Source: VYFG01 sp965204165
Lineage (GTDB): Bacteria > Pseudomonadota > Gammaproteobacteria > Arenicellales > Poriferihabitantaceae
NCBI GenBank assembly: GCA_965204165.1
Contig: OZ241969.1
Coordinates: 806,001 to 870,000 of the forward strand
Direction of reading: 5' to 3'
DNA: 64,000 nt
Shown: piece by piece, positions 37,122 to 45,169 of the stretch
Numbering within the stretch: the stretch's first letter is position 1
Layout: every line of letters begins with the position of its first letter
The notes under the pieces: generated by a model
What the model was told of the DNA's origin: nothing
Databases searched by the model: none
What the model saw: only the letters and a program-made list of their open reading frames with translations
Program-made: the position numbers and the translations under genes

Positions 37122-37811
37122 ATGGGGAACCGCTATTTCGGCTCCAAGGGAGCTTCGGGGCTGTGCCAGCCTCTGATCGCCCTGATGCCGCCGCACTCGG
37201 TGTATATCGAAACCCACCTTGGCGGTGGGGCGATCATGAAGCGCAAGCCGGGGGCCCTGCGGAACATCGGCATAGACTGCAACGCCAGGGCGCTGGAAGG
37301 ATTCCAGTGCGACTATCCGGTGGAACTGGTGCATGGCTGCTGTCACCGGTATCTCCGGACGTTTCCGTTTGACGGCACGGAACTGGTCTACTGCGACCCG
37401 CCGTATCTGCAAAGTACGCGCAAGTCGGGCCGCCGCTACCGGCACGACTACAGGAACAGCGACCACGAGGGCTTGCTGGCGCTGATCCGCGGCCTTCCCT
37501 GCTCGGTGATGATCTCGGGGTATCCTTCGCGGATGTACGACGACTGGCTGGGGGATTGGGGCAGCGTGTCGCTTCAGGTGATGAACCAGGCGGGTGTGGT
37601 GACGGAGAAGGTGTGGTTCAACTTCACGCCGGACCGGGTTCACTGGCCGCGTTATGCGGGCCGGAACTTCACCCATCGCCAGGCGGTGAAGCGCAAGGCC
37701 CAGAGTTGGGGCCGGCGCTACCGGGGGATGCCGCATGGGGAACGCCTGGCGGTGCTGTCGGCGATGATGGCGGTGGAGGCGGAGGAGGCCGTGGAGGCGA
37801 GGGAGGAGTGA
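37122..37811 (+). CDS. D12-class DNA adenine N6-methyltransferase carried by an IS
   Basis: 229 residues from the ATG at 37122 (MGNRYFGSKGASGLCQPLIA). It has the alpha-class (Dam-like) order: an SAM-binding N-terminal stretch VYIETHLGGGAIMKRK (~28-43, counterpart of the FxGxG motif) and the catalytic LVYCDPPYLQSTRKSGRR (DPPY ~91). The end is basic then acidic (EAEEAVEAREE). It would methylate adenine in a short duplex site; target specificity cannot be read. Its stop at 37811 is four bases before the transposase start, so the two are co-translated. Restriction partner: none seen. Its place inside the IS suggests it modifies the element or helps it escape host restriction; this is inference. 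Confidence 0.85.
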   Translation: MGNRYFGSKGASGLCQPLIALMPPHSVYIETHLGGGAIMKRKPGALRNIGIDCNARALEGFQCDYPVELVHGCCHRYLRTFPFDGTELVYCDPPYLQSTRKSGRRYRHDYRNSDHEGLLALIRGLPCSVMISGYPSRMYDDWLGDWGSVSLQVMNQAGVVTEKVWFNFTPDRVHWPRYAGRNFTHRQAVKRKAQSWGRRYRGMPHGERLAVLSAMMAVEAEEAVEAREE

Positions 37812-37815
37812 ATCC

Positions 37816-39273
37816 ATGGGGACGGTGAACCGGGTTGCGCTGCGCGAGGAGTTCGATGCGCACCGGGAGAGTTTCCGGTCACTGTGCAGGGAGGGCAAGG
37901 TCAGCGCGGAATGCGAGGTGCTGTTCAACGCCCTGTTGATGCTGATGGAGTTGATGATGGCGGTGTTCATGGAAAAGACCACCCGCAAGACGCCGGTGAA
38001 CGCGAGCCTGCCGCCGTCCCGTGAGGGGAAGGATGAGACCGCGGCACGCCCCGGGAGCCGTGGCAGGGGACCGGAGCAGCCGCACTGGGAAACGGGCCAT
38101 ACCCGTCTGGTGAGTGAAACCGGGGTATCCCCGGTGACGGAATGTTCGGCCTGCGGCAGGAACCTGGTGCGGGTACGGTGCGAGGGCCATGAGCGTCGCA
38201 CCCTGGTGGACATCGTGTTCGAGACCCGGGAATACCACGTGGATGCCGAGATCAAGACCTGTCCGCGCTGCCATGCCGAGAACCGGGGCGCCTTTCCGGA
38301 CGGCCTGCCGGGTCCGCTGCAGTACGGACACGGCATCATCGCGTTCGCCGCCCACCTGATGGTGGCGCAGATGGTGCCGCTGAAGCGTGTGGTCCAGACC
38401 ATGAAGGCGATGACGGGACGGGCCATTGCCGAGGCGACCCTGCTGGCCTGGCTGCTGCGCCTGCACGATGCCCTGGCGGACTGGGAGGCTGCCGCCGTCG
38501 AGTGCCTGCTGGCCGCGCCGGCGCTGCATGTGGACGAGACCTCGATCCGCATCGACCGCAAGAACCACTGGCTGCACGACTGCAGCGCCGGAGACCTCAC
38601 CCTGAAGTTCTGCCACCCCAAGCGGGGCGGCGAGGCGATCCGGGACATCGGCATCATCCCCCGGTACGGCGGCGTCCTGGTCCATGACCGCTGGGCCAGC
38701 TATCTTGCCTGTGACCACTGCGACCACGCCCTGTGCGGCGGCCACCTCCTGCGGGATCTGCAGTTCCTCATCGACGCCCATGATCCGGCCTGGGCGAGGC
38801 GGATGAAGAAACTGCTCCGGGACGCCGCCCGCAAGGTCAGGGAAAGCCCGGACAAGGTGCTGTCCGCAAAAGAATGCGCCGCCCTGCAAAAGCGCTACCG
38901 GACCATCCTGACCCAGGGGAAGAAGGAACTCCCGGCAACCCCTGTGCGCACCGGCGGGAAAAAGCGCGGGCGCATCGCGAAATCCGACGCGGAGAACCTG
39001 TGGGAGGCCATGGGAAAGCATGAAACCGAAGTCCTGCGGTTCGCCAGGGACCCCGCGGTCAGCTTCACCAACAACCTGTCCGAAAGGAACCTCCGGATGG
39101 CCAAGGTCAAGCAGAAAGTGTCCGGCTGTTTCCGTACATACAAATACGCCGTCGCATGGTGCCGGGTCTCAAGCTATCTGCTGTCCATGTCCTATCAGGG
39201 TTACAATCCTCTTGCCGCCATCGAGATCGCTCTCAAGGGAAAGGCCGCCCACATGCTCAAGACACCTGAATGA
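37816..39273 (+). CDS. tnpC: IS66-family transposase TnpC
   Basis: 485 residues from the ATG at 37816. After a helical N-terminus, a Cys4 zinc ribbon (ECSACGRNL ... KTCPRCHAE, ~112-157) precedes the DDE core: Asp in ALHVDETSIRIDRKNHW (~238), Asp in GVLVHDRWASYLACD (~292), Glu in FTNNLSERNLRMAKVKQKV (~424). The C-terminal GCFRTYKYAVAWCRVSSYL and NPLAAIEIALKG are typical of the family. A short hairpin (acctgaa/ttcaggt) spans the stop. It lacks TnpA and TnpB partners here. The frame is intact. Confidence 0.95.
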   Translation: MGTVNRVALREEFDAHRESFRSLCREGKVSAECEVLFNALLMLMELMMAVFMEKTTRKTPVNASLPPSREGKDETAARPGSRGRGPEQPHWETGHTRLVSETGVSPVTECSACGRNLVRVRCEGHERRTLVDIVFETREYHVDAEIKTCPRCHAENRGAFPDGLPGPLQYGHGIIAFAAHLMVAQMVPLKRVVQTMKAMTGRAIAEATLLAWLLRLHDALADWEAAAVECLLAAPALHVDETSIRIDRKNHWLHDCSAGDLTLKFCHPKRGGEAIRDIGIIPRYGGVLVHDRWASYLACDHCDHALCGGHLLRDLQFLIDAHDPAWARRMKKLLRDAARKVRESPDKVLSAKECAALQKRYRTILTQGKKELPATPVRTGGKKRGRIAKSDAENLWEAMGKHETEVLRFARDPAVSFTNNLSERNLRMAKVKQKVSGCFRTYKYAVAWCRVSSYLLSMSYQGYNPLAAIEIALKGKAAHMLKTPE

Positions 39274-39306
39274 CCTTCAGGTGCTCCACAGGGGGCTAGT
39301 AGTTAC

Positions 39307-39364
39307 AGTTGATGATTATTATGCATATCCTGATCTTCAGAAAAGGCTAGCCGCAAACTCTTGA
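39307..39364 (+). pseudogene. Detached 3' end of the HEPN-type gene
   Basis: After the second agttgatg (39307-39314), the bases continue the interrupted frame as YYAYPDLQKRLAANS and a stop at 39362-39364. Joining 35702-37013 to 39315-39364 gives 1,362 bases, an exact multiple of three. This proves the direction and place of the IS insertion. Confidence 0.9.
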
Positions 39365-39554
39365 TATTTTGAAAGAAATGGAAATTATCCGTTGAAAGAT
39401 ACATGCCAGATTACGCAGGGGAAGCTGACCCTATAAGGTAGTAAATTTGTTGTATTTCTTGATCCGCAGTCATGATCATTAATCGCCCCCTAAACTCTAA
39501 AGAATTATTTTGTACGCTATCTGCTTGGCAAAAAACAAATTCTAAATCTCTTTA

Positions 39555-40895
39555 ATGATATTTTCTCGACGTTCCATTCAACGCTTCATTAATTGTCTTG
39601 GATGCGCGTTATCATCATCGGAAATCGACAAGCTGGTTTCATCGTTAAACCGGAGTGATCGATCATCGTTGGATTACGAATGGGAGGTTGCTGTACTATA
39701 TGCACTAAGTGAATTGGGAGAATTAAGTTATGAAACCTCCCATGGAGGGGATAGTTTTCCAGATGTGACATTTATGCTCCACGGAAGAAAGGCACCATCC
39801 TTTGTCGCAGAGATTTCTACCGTTTCGGATCGCGGATTAGATGAAGAAAATCCTATTCAAATCCTATCCAATTTTCTTCACCAAAAAGCAAGGCTAATTG
39901 GCCTGAATGGAGGATTCAGCTATAGGGTTGAGGGGGATGTTGTTGGTAAAGAATACACGGATAGAAAAGTAAAGCTTGCAATCCCACATAAGAAAGAAAT
40001 ACGAGAATTCTTGGAACGCAACCTAACGCCTCGCCTAAGGGAAATAAAAAGAAACAATGAGTCAGAAGCCGATCTTTCAATACACGAAGATCCATATCAC
40101 ATCACCATACAGTATCGCGATAATGCGAGATCATCTTCTGGTGGTAATCTTTCCTATACTGCCGCGTATTCTCTAACCAAAAATCCGTTATACACATCAC
40201 TCAAGAGCAAAACTAGACAATTAAATCGGAGCAAGTTTAATGGGAGTAGGGGAATCATCCTTTGTGATGGTGGATGTGATCTTATTAAATCAAGATACAC
40301 TGGTGGAATGAGTTATAGTTCCAAGGATGTAATTTCAGATTTCTTACGTCAAAATTCGTCCATATCTTTTGTCATGACACTGTGGATTGAGAATCCAAAA
40401 CCAGTTGTATTTGGCCAATCAAAACAAAAACGTATTTTAAGAAGTTTGATTTTAAATCCAACGGCACGTTACCCATTAGATCTTTGTGTTGTCGAATTAA
40501 TGGAACGTATTCCGGAAGTCTTACCGATTCCTATATCTGATGGGTACAATGCTGCACGTAAGTTAGAATTAGGCCAATATAGAGATAGTATGAGTTTTTA
40601 CGGTGGAAGCGAAATGAGTTTAAATGAAGGGCTAGATACTATTCGTATTTCTTCACGTGCTTTGCTTCAACTACTCTCTAACGATGTGACCGCCAATCAA
40701 TTTGAGAGAGATCATTGGTCTCGCTATCCCTACGATGATGCTCAGGTGAACAATCCATTTCGATGGGCATTAGATCGAGGACTGATGATAAATAATATTA
40801 CAGTTGAACGCCAAGAGGACAAGGATGATGATTGGTTAATATTCGAACTATCTGGACCAGATGTTGCACTCAAGAAATTTCATTGTCCAGAATAA
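39555..40895 (+). CDS. AT-rich hypothetical protein, possible PD-(D/E)XK-like domain
   Basis: 446 residues from the ATG at 39555. Base composition is much more AT-rich than the flanking IS and core genes, a sign of transfer. Residues ~40-90 (YEWEVAVLYALSELGELS, then GGDSFPDVTF and FVAEISTVSD) have the spacing of a PD-(D/E)XK nuclease core: an early Glu, PD, and ExX; but the usual Lys after the second acidic residue is Ser (AEIST). The rest is beta/alpha mixed with no recognised motif (SLTKNPLYTSLKSKTRQLNR). It could be an inactive or variant nuclease in a defence island. No ribosome site is clear at this ATG. Confidence 0.55.
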   Translation: MIFSRRSIQRFINCLGCALSSSEIDKLVSSLNRSDRSSLDYEWEVAVLYALSELGELSYETSHGGDSFPDVTFMLHGRKAPSFVAEISTVSDRGLDEENPIQILSNFLHQKARLIGLNGGFSYRVEGDVVGKEYTDRKVKLAIPHKKEIREFLERNLTPRLREIKRNNESEADLSIHEDPYHITIQYRDNARSSSGGNLSYTAAYSLTKNPLYTSLKSKTRQLNRSKFNGSRGIILCDGGCDLIKSRYTGGMSYSSKDVISDFLRQNSSISFVMTLWIENPKPVVFGQSKQKRILRSLILNPTARYPLDLCVVELMERIPEVLPIPISDGYNAARKLELGQYRDSMSFYGGSEMSLNEGLDTIRISSRALLQLLSNDVTANQFERDHWSRYPYDDAQVNNPFRWALDRGLMINNITVERQEDKDDDWLIFELSGPDVALKKFHCPE

Positions 40896-41038
40896 ACATC
40901 CTTTACTCTAAACATAATATGAAAGGAATCTGCATTGAAAGTTACAGGAGAGATGCATACCAAGTGCTCGTAATTTGAAGATTTTTTCGTCGTATGGATT
41001 CGGGAGGGCTACATATTTCAAATGAAGCGGGCCATCCA

Positions 41039-42220
41039 TCAAGACGATGCCGTCGGATTGACCTCGATTTTGAGATCAGGAAAAGCATCCGCCAGCTTTC
41101 TGGCCGCGTCCGCCGCATGTTTTCCCCACTGGTTGGTGAGGACATATGTTTTTCCACCTACCGCAAAAACCTGCCCGTCTCCGCAGAAATAACGCCTGGC
41201 CCGGTCGACGCCTTTCTCCATGATCACCTGACAGGTCTGCTCGGCAGTCAATTCGCCTTCAAGTACCTTGAAGAGCCCATTCCTCCAGGGAATCGCATCA
41301 ATAACTTGCTGTGGTGTCCCGCCATTTACCAGTATTCTTGAAACGATCCGGAACATCATCCAGCGCTTGTTCTGAGCCGGGAAATACTCGCCGTCAATAT
41401 AGATATCGTACTTTGTGTAGTCTCGGGCGGCTTTTCTGGACTCTCCGAATTGCAACTCCTCTGCCTTTGCGGTTTTTTCTCGTGGCTCTTCCGTGACGGC
41501 ACTCCGGGATTGACGCGTCGGTCGCTCTTCCGGCGTCGACGATGGGCGAGCCACTGGGAGGCGCAACAGGAATTCCTCGATATCGGCTGGCCGTGGCTTG
41601 GCGCCGGTCCTCGCCTGCACCTTGTCCGCCAGCAGGTCGCACAGCAGTTCATCGGGCCCGTTCAATAAGGCGTTCCAGGCATCCGGCATCGCTATCCGGG
41701 CCCTATTTCTGGAACGATCATCCTCAAGGAGACTTTCCGCATCTCTTCGGGCTTCGCCCGAAGCGACTTTCAGTTTGCGAAGGCAGGATTCCAGCGTCCT
41801 GGCATATTGCGGAACGGAGTCTTCATCGCGCAGTTCGAGACGGTCGAAACGTCGTTCCTCCGGTCGTCCGTCGGCCATACTAAGGTAGAAATCCCAGCAC
41901 AGGCCATCGCTCAGCACGAGCAGGGGAACCCCGTTGTGGGCCGCATAGCGGAAGAGTTGCGCCTCGGCCTTGGCATCGACGGCCCCGCGCCGCTTGGCTT
42001 CGACAAACACCTGCGGGCGGCCATGGCAAAGCAGCGCGTAGTCGACGCGGCCCGGACCCGCCGGATACTCGGGCCTCAGGGAGCCGGGATCGGCGGAATG
42101 CCAGTCCAGGGCGTTCAGAATCGGCAGGATCACCGCGATCTTGACATCCTCTTCCCGATCCAGGCCGCCGGAGCGGAGGTTGAGAATTGCTCTCTTCAGG
42201 GTCGTTTCGAGATCACTCAT
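41039..42220 (-). CDS. HsdR-N-like PD-(D/E)XK protein
   Basis: 393 residues from the ATG at 42220. The N-terminal ~150 residues match the type I restriction HsdR N-terminal pattern: EEDVKIAVILPILNALDW, then RVDYALLCHGRPQVFVEAKR, with Asp (~61) and ExK (~74) of the PD-(D/E)XK site. A hydrophilic linker (~210-265) leads to a C-terminal domain (KYDIYIDGEYFPAQNKRWMM) that may be a DNA-binding or regulatory fold. No helicase motor is present, so this is a stand-alone protein, not a full HsdR. Its start overlaps the end of the broken AAA gene by eight bases, suggesting coupling. Possible DNA-cutting role; unproven. Confidence 0.7.
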   Translation of the reverse strand: MSDLETTLKRAILNLRSGGLDREEDVKIAVILPILNALDWHSADPGSLRPEYPAGPGRVDYALLCHGRPQVFVEAKRRGAVDAKAEAQLFRYAAHNGVPLLVLSDGLCWDFYLSMADGRPEERRFDRLELRDEDSVPQYARTLESCLRKLKVASGEARRDAESLLEDDRSRNRARIAMPDAWNALLNGPDELLCDLLADKVQARTGAKPRPADIEEFLLRLPVARPSSTPEERPTRQSRSAVTEEPREKTAKAEELQFGESRKAARDYTKYDIYIDGEYFPAQNKRWMMFRIVSRILVNGGTPQQVIDAIPWRNGLFKVLEGELTAEQTCQVIMEKGVDRARRYFCGDGQVFAVGGKTYVLTNQWGKHAADAARKLADAFPDLKIEVNPTASS

Positions 42221-42614
42221 GGGATGTTTCGTCGTGCGTGCCTGTGCAATTTACTGCCGCTTCCAGTCCGGCATCCTGTTCGATCATCGCCAACTGGCTG
42301 ATGTTGTTGCTGTGGAGATTGCCCGGTTCGTTGTAGTTTCCGTCGAAACTCAGCCGTACCACGGGATGTTTGACCGACCAGTCCCAATGACTGTGAATAT
42401 CAAAATCCCGGAACAGGGGTTCATTGCCCTCGAACAGTTCCCTTGATGTATCGATCAGAAGACTCTTTTCGAACCTCCGTGGGCGGGACATGAAATAATA
42501 CTGCCCCTGCCCCACCAGCCGCCTGATGTGGGGAGTCTTGTCGACGTAGTAGAATTCCTGTTCCCGAATGGTTCTTAAGTTCTGGATGCTGATCGGGAGT
42601 TGGCGGCGCGTCAT
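42213..42614 (-). pseudogene. Truncated AAA-ATPase-like (PF09820-type) protein
   Basis: 133 residues from the ATG at 42614. The start LPISIQNLRTIREQEFYYVD and KTPHIRRLVGQGQYYFMSRP are the hallmark of the large AAA-ATPase-like family that normally runs to ~500 residues with a nuclease-like C-terminus. The P-loop reads RPRRFEKSLLIDT, with Glu replacing the usual Gly before Lys-Ser. Similarity ends near EQDAGLEAAV and the rest is a foreign tail. Truncation and the P-loop change both indicate loss of function. Confidence 0.75.
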
Positions 42615-42737
42615 TGCCCGTGTTCTTTGCTGGGGTGGGATTCCAGGAAATCATGCCATCCAATACAATCGTGCGCAAGCGTAGCACCTGAATTGAATAA
42701 ATTCGCTTGCGATAGGATTACGGTAATCAGATATACT

Positions 42738-42767
42738 TTGTCATCTACATGATTTTAAATGTATATT
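42738..42767 (+). promoter_or_regulatory. Candidate sigma-70 promoter for folD
   Basis: TTGTCA at 42738-42743, an 18-base spacer, and TATATT at 42762-42767, 70 bases ahead of the folD ATG, in an AT-rich patch. Both boxes differ from consensus by one base. Confidence 0.55.
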
Positions 42768-42837
42768 CTTGTAAATTTTGATAACCGGGAATCATACACT
42801 CTCAATTTCAATCACTGGATACAACAACCGAAAACCC

Positions 42838-43722
42838 ATGGCAACAACAATCAATGGCAAGGCATTCGCCGCTGGCCTGCGCGAGCGCGTGACGGCAGTG
42901 GTAGCGGATCTGGTTACCCATCACGGTCTGAGACCCGGTCTCGCCGTGGTGCTGGTGGGAGAAGATCCCGCCAGCCAGGTCTATGTTCGCAACAAGGGCA
43001 GGCAGACCATGGAGGCCGGAATGGAATCCATCGAGCACAGGCTGCCCGCAAGTACCCGCGAGGAGGATCTCCTGGCGCTGATCCACCGGCTCAACGACGA
43101 CCCGGCAGTCCACGGAATCCTGGTTCAGCTGCCCCTTCCGGGGCATATCGACGAATCCAAGGTGATCAACGCGATCTCCGTGCACAAGGATATCGACGGT
43201 TTCCACATCGAGAACGTGGGCAAGCTTTCCATCGGCGAGGAATCGCTGGTGCCCTGCACGCCGTCGGGCTGTGTCATGCTCCTGAAGGACCAGATCGGCG
43301 ACCTCACCGGAAAGAGCGCCGTGGTGGTCGGCCGTTCCAACATCGTCGGCAAGCCGGTGGCCATGCTGCTGCTCAAGGAGCACTGCACCGTCACCATCGC
43401 CCACTCCCGCACCCGGGACCTGGCCGCCGTCTGCCGCGAGGCGGATATTCTGGTGGCGGCGGTGGGGGTCCCTGAAATGGTCAAAGGCGACTGGATCAAG
43501 CCCGGCGCAACGGTCATCGATGTCGGCATCAACCGGATAGACGGCGGGGACGGAAAGACCCGGCTGGTGGGCGATGTGGACTATGCCGGGGCCAGCGAGG
43601 CGGCCGGGGCAATCACGCCGGTACCGGGCGGAGTGGGTCCGATGACCATTGCCTGCCTGCTGAGGAACACGGTCATTGCCGCCTGCCGGCAGCATGACAT
43701 CCCGGTGCCGGACGGGCTGTAG
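42838..43722 (+). CDS. folD: Bifunctional methylenetetrahydrofolate dehydrogenase / cyclohydrolase FolD
   Basis: 294 residues from the ATG at 42838 (MATTINGKAFAAGLRERVTA). It interconverts 5,10-methylene- and 10-formyl-tetrahydrofolate in one-carbon metabolism in the cytoplasm. Landmarks: GLAVVLVGEDPASQVYVRNK (substrate-site Tyr/Lys, ~35-55), HGILVQLPLPGH (~95), DVDGFH counterpart DIDGFHIENVGKL (~121), GKSAVVVGRSNIVGKPVAML (Rossmann NADP loop, ~160) and PVPGGVGPMTIACLL (~262). The frame upstream is open for 20 codons, but this ATG gives the standard N-terminus. Transcribed toward the cytochrome gene, with a shared two-way terminator between them. Confidence 0.97.
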   Translation: MATTINGKAFAAGLRERVTAVVADLVTHHGLRPGLAVVLVGEDPASQVYVRNKGRQTMEAGMESIEHRLPASTREEDLLALIHRLNDDPAVHGILVQLPLPGHIDESKVINAISVHKDIDGFHIENVGKLSIGEESLVPCTPSGCVMLLKDQIGDLTGKSAVVVGRSNIVGKPVAMLLLKEHCTVTIAHSRTRDLAAVCREADILVAAVGVPEMVKGDWIKPGATVIDVGINRIDGGDGKTRLVGDVDYAGASEAAGAITPVPGGVGPMTIACLLRNTVIAACRQHDIPVPDGL

Positions 43723-43743
43723 GGAAAGGAGTCTGCCTGACCC

Positions 43744-43777
43744 GAAAAAAAGCCGGTGGGACTTCCACCGGCCTTTC
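43744..43777. terminator. Bidirectional terminator between folD and cytochrome c4
   Basis: gccggtgg (43752-43759) and ccaccggc (43765-43772) pair around gactt; a run of seven A precedes the stem and cttt follows, so it can end transcripts from both converging genes. Confidence 0.8.
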
Positions 43778-43818
43778 TGATCCGGATGGTCTCCGGCTGA
43801 TCGATCCCGAAGACGCGC

Positions 43819-44433
43819 TCAGTTGAGTCCGGAGATGTAGGTGGCCAGAGCCTCGATCTGCTCCGCGGACAACGCGAAAGCGATATCGTTCATGATGTTG
43901 TTCTCCCGCTCCCCGGCCTTGTAGGCGAGCAACTGGGTCCTGATGTATTCGACCGGCTGCCCGGAAAGCCGGGGATAATGGGGGGCGATGCCCTTGCCCG
44001 CGGGGCCATGGCAGCCCATGCAGGCGGGGATGCTGTACTCGGCGTTCCCGGCGCGGTAGATCGGCCGGCCGGCCAGGGCGAGTTCCTCCTGTTCCGGGGT
44101 GATGGAGCCCACGGCGGGCACCTGGGCGCTGTAGAAGGCGTCGATATCCAGCATGTCCTGCTCGGTCAATCCCACGACAAAGGCATCCATTGACGGGTTC
44201 TGCCGGCCGCCGTCCGCGCCCTTCTGGAACAGTTTCAGCTGTGCCGCGACGAAACCGGGCACCTGGCCCGCCAGATGGGGAAAGGCGGGTGAAATGGAAA
44301 CCCCGGTCTGGCCGTGACAGGCAACACAGGTGGCGGTCTTGGCTTTCCCGGCCTCGGCATCACCACCCTGGGCAAGCGCCGGGGTGGATGCGAGCATGGC
44401 AATACACGCCAGCGTTCTCAGCATTCGATACAT
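43819..44433 (-). CDS. Cytochrome c4 (di-haem, periplasmic)
   Basis: 204 residues from the ATG at 44433; the frame is open further but this start gives a clean signal peptide (MLRTLACIAMLASTPALA, cut before QGGDAEAG). Two haem-binding CXXCH motifs, CVACHGQTG (~36) and CMGCHGPAG (~139), define two homologous cytochrome c domains, each followed by a candidate axial Met. It carries electrons in the periplasm, commonly to terminal oxidases. It diverges from engB, an order also seen in other gammaproteobacteria. Length fits cytochrome c4. Confidence 0.93.
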   Translation of the reverse strand: MYRMLRTLACIAMLASTPALAQGGDAEAGKAKTATCVACHGQTGVSISPAFPHLAGQVPGFVAAQLKLFQKGADGGRQNPSMDAFVVGLTEQDMLDIDAFYSAQVPAVGSITPEQEELALAGRPIYRAGNAEYSIPACMGCHGPAGKGIAPHYPRLSGQPVEYIRTQLLAYKAGERENNIMNDIAFALSAEQIEALATYISGLN

Positions 44434-44566
44434 TGAAGAACCTACGATGGAAAACGGCCCGGCTGCGAAACAACCACCGGACCGAAGCTTACGCGTAAAA
44501 TCAAGGCGCGAAGTATAGCAACAAATATCACCGAAAACCCCAACCAGACTCATACCTTCCGCCTGC

Positions 44567-45160
44567 ATGCAGATCAATTTCTCCACCGCCCGGTATGTTC
44601 TCAGCGCCCATCTGCCGCGGCAGATGCCCCCTGACCGGGGGGCGGAAGTCGCCTTTGCGGGCCGTTCGAACGTGGGGAAATCCAGCGCCATCAATACCAT
44701 CACCAACCAGGCGCGCCTCGCCAGGACCAGCAAGACGCCGGGGCGCACCCAGCAGATCAACTTCTTCTCCCTGGACGGGGACTTTCACCTGGTGGACCTG
44801 CCGGGATACGGGTTCGCCAAGGCGCCCGAGGCACTGCGCGCCCACTGGGGCCGGTTCGTCACCGACTACCTGCTGGAGCGCGAGGCGCTTCGCGGGCTGG
44901 TGCTGCCGATGGATATCCGCCGCCCACTGACCGGCCTGGACGAGTCGATGCTGTCCCTTTGCCGGGATGCGGGGCTGGCGGTTCATATCCTGCTCACCAA
45001 GGCGGACAAGCTCGGCCGGGGAAGGGGGAACGACGTTCTGCACAGGATCCGCCATCAGCTGGGTGACGACGCGGCCGTGTCGGTGCAGCTCTTCTCCGCC
45101 ACCAAGAAGACCGGCGTGGAGCAGGCGCGCACCAGGATCGCTGAACTGCTTTCCGGCTGA
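44567..45160 (+). CDS. engB: Ribosome-biogenesis GTPase EngB (YsxC/YihA)
   Basis: 197 residues. GTPase motifs in order: G1 FAGRSNVGKSSAINT (~30-44), G2 region KTPGRTQQINFF (~56), G3 VDLPGYGFAK (~75), G4 LLTKADKLGRG (~142), G5 SVQLFSATKKTGV (~172). It aids assembly of the large ribosomal subunit and is normally essential. Its stop is nine bases from the convergent proA stop. Confidence 0.97.
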   Translation: MQINFSTARYVLSAHLPRQMPPDRGAEVAFAGRSNVGKSSAINTITNQARLARTSKTPGRTQQINFFSLDGDFHLVDLPGYGFAKAPEALRAHWGRFVTDYLLEREALRGLVLPMDIRRPLTGLDESMLSLCRDAGLAVHILLTKADKLGRGRGNDVLHRIRHQLGDDAAVSVQLFSATKKTGVEQARTRIAELLSG

Positions 45161-45169
45161 GGGAACCCC

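Larger units (their letters stand above)
37014..39306 (+). mobile_element. IS66-type element carrying a DNA adenine methyltransferase, 8-bp target duplication
   Basis: The ends gtaactactcacccc and (read inward) gtaactactagcccc form an inverted pair with two mismatches. agttgatg is present on both flanks (37006-37013 and 39307-39314), the 8-bp duplication expected of IS66. Inside lie a sigma-70-like promoter, a D12-class methyltransferase gene and tnpC; the usual accessory genes tnpA and tnpB are absent, as in ISBst12-like members. The methyltransferase is between the ends, so it moved with the element. Confidence 0.92.

Noticed and set aside
41039..42220. Full type I restriction subunit HsdR
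   Set aside because: Only the N-terminal nuclease-like part is present in a 393-residue protein; no helicase motor and no hsdM or hsdS nearby.
27274..42614. A complete known defence system (restriction-modification, CBASS, Druantia, BREX)
   Set aside because: No cyclase, no paired restriction enzyme and specificity subunit, no helicase of the right type; the methyltransferase belongs to an IS and the DruA domain to a transposase.
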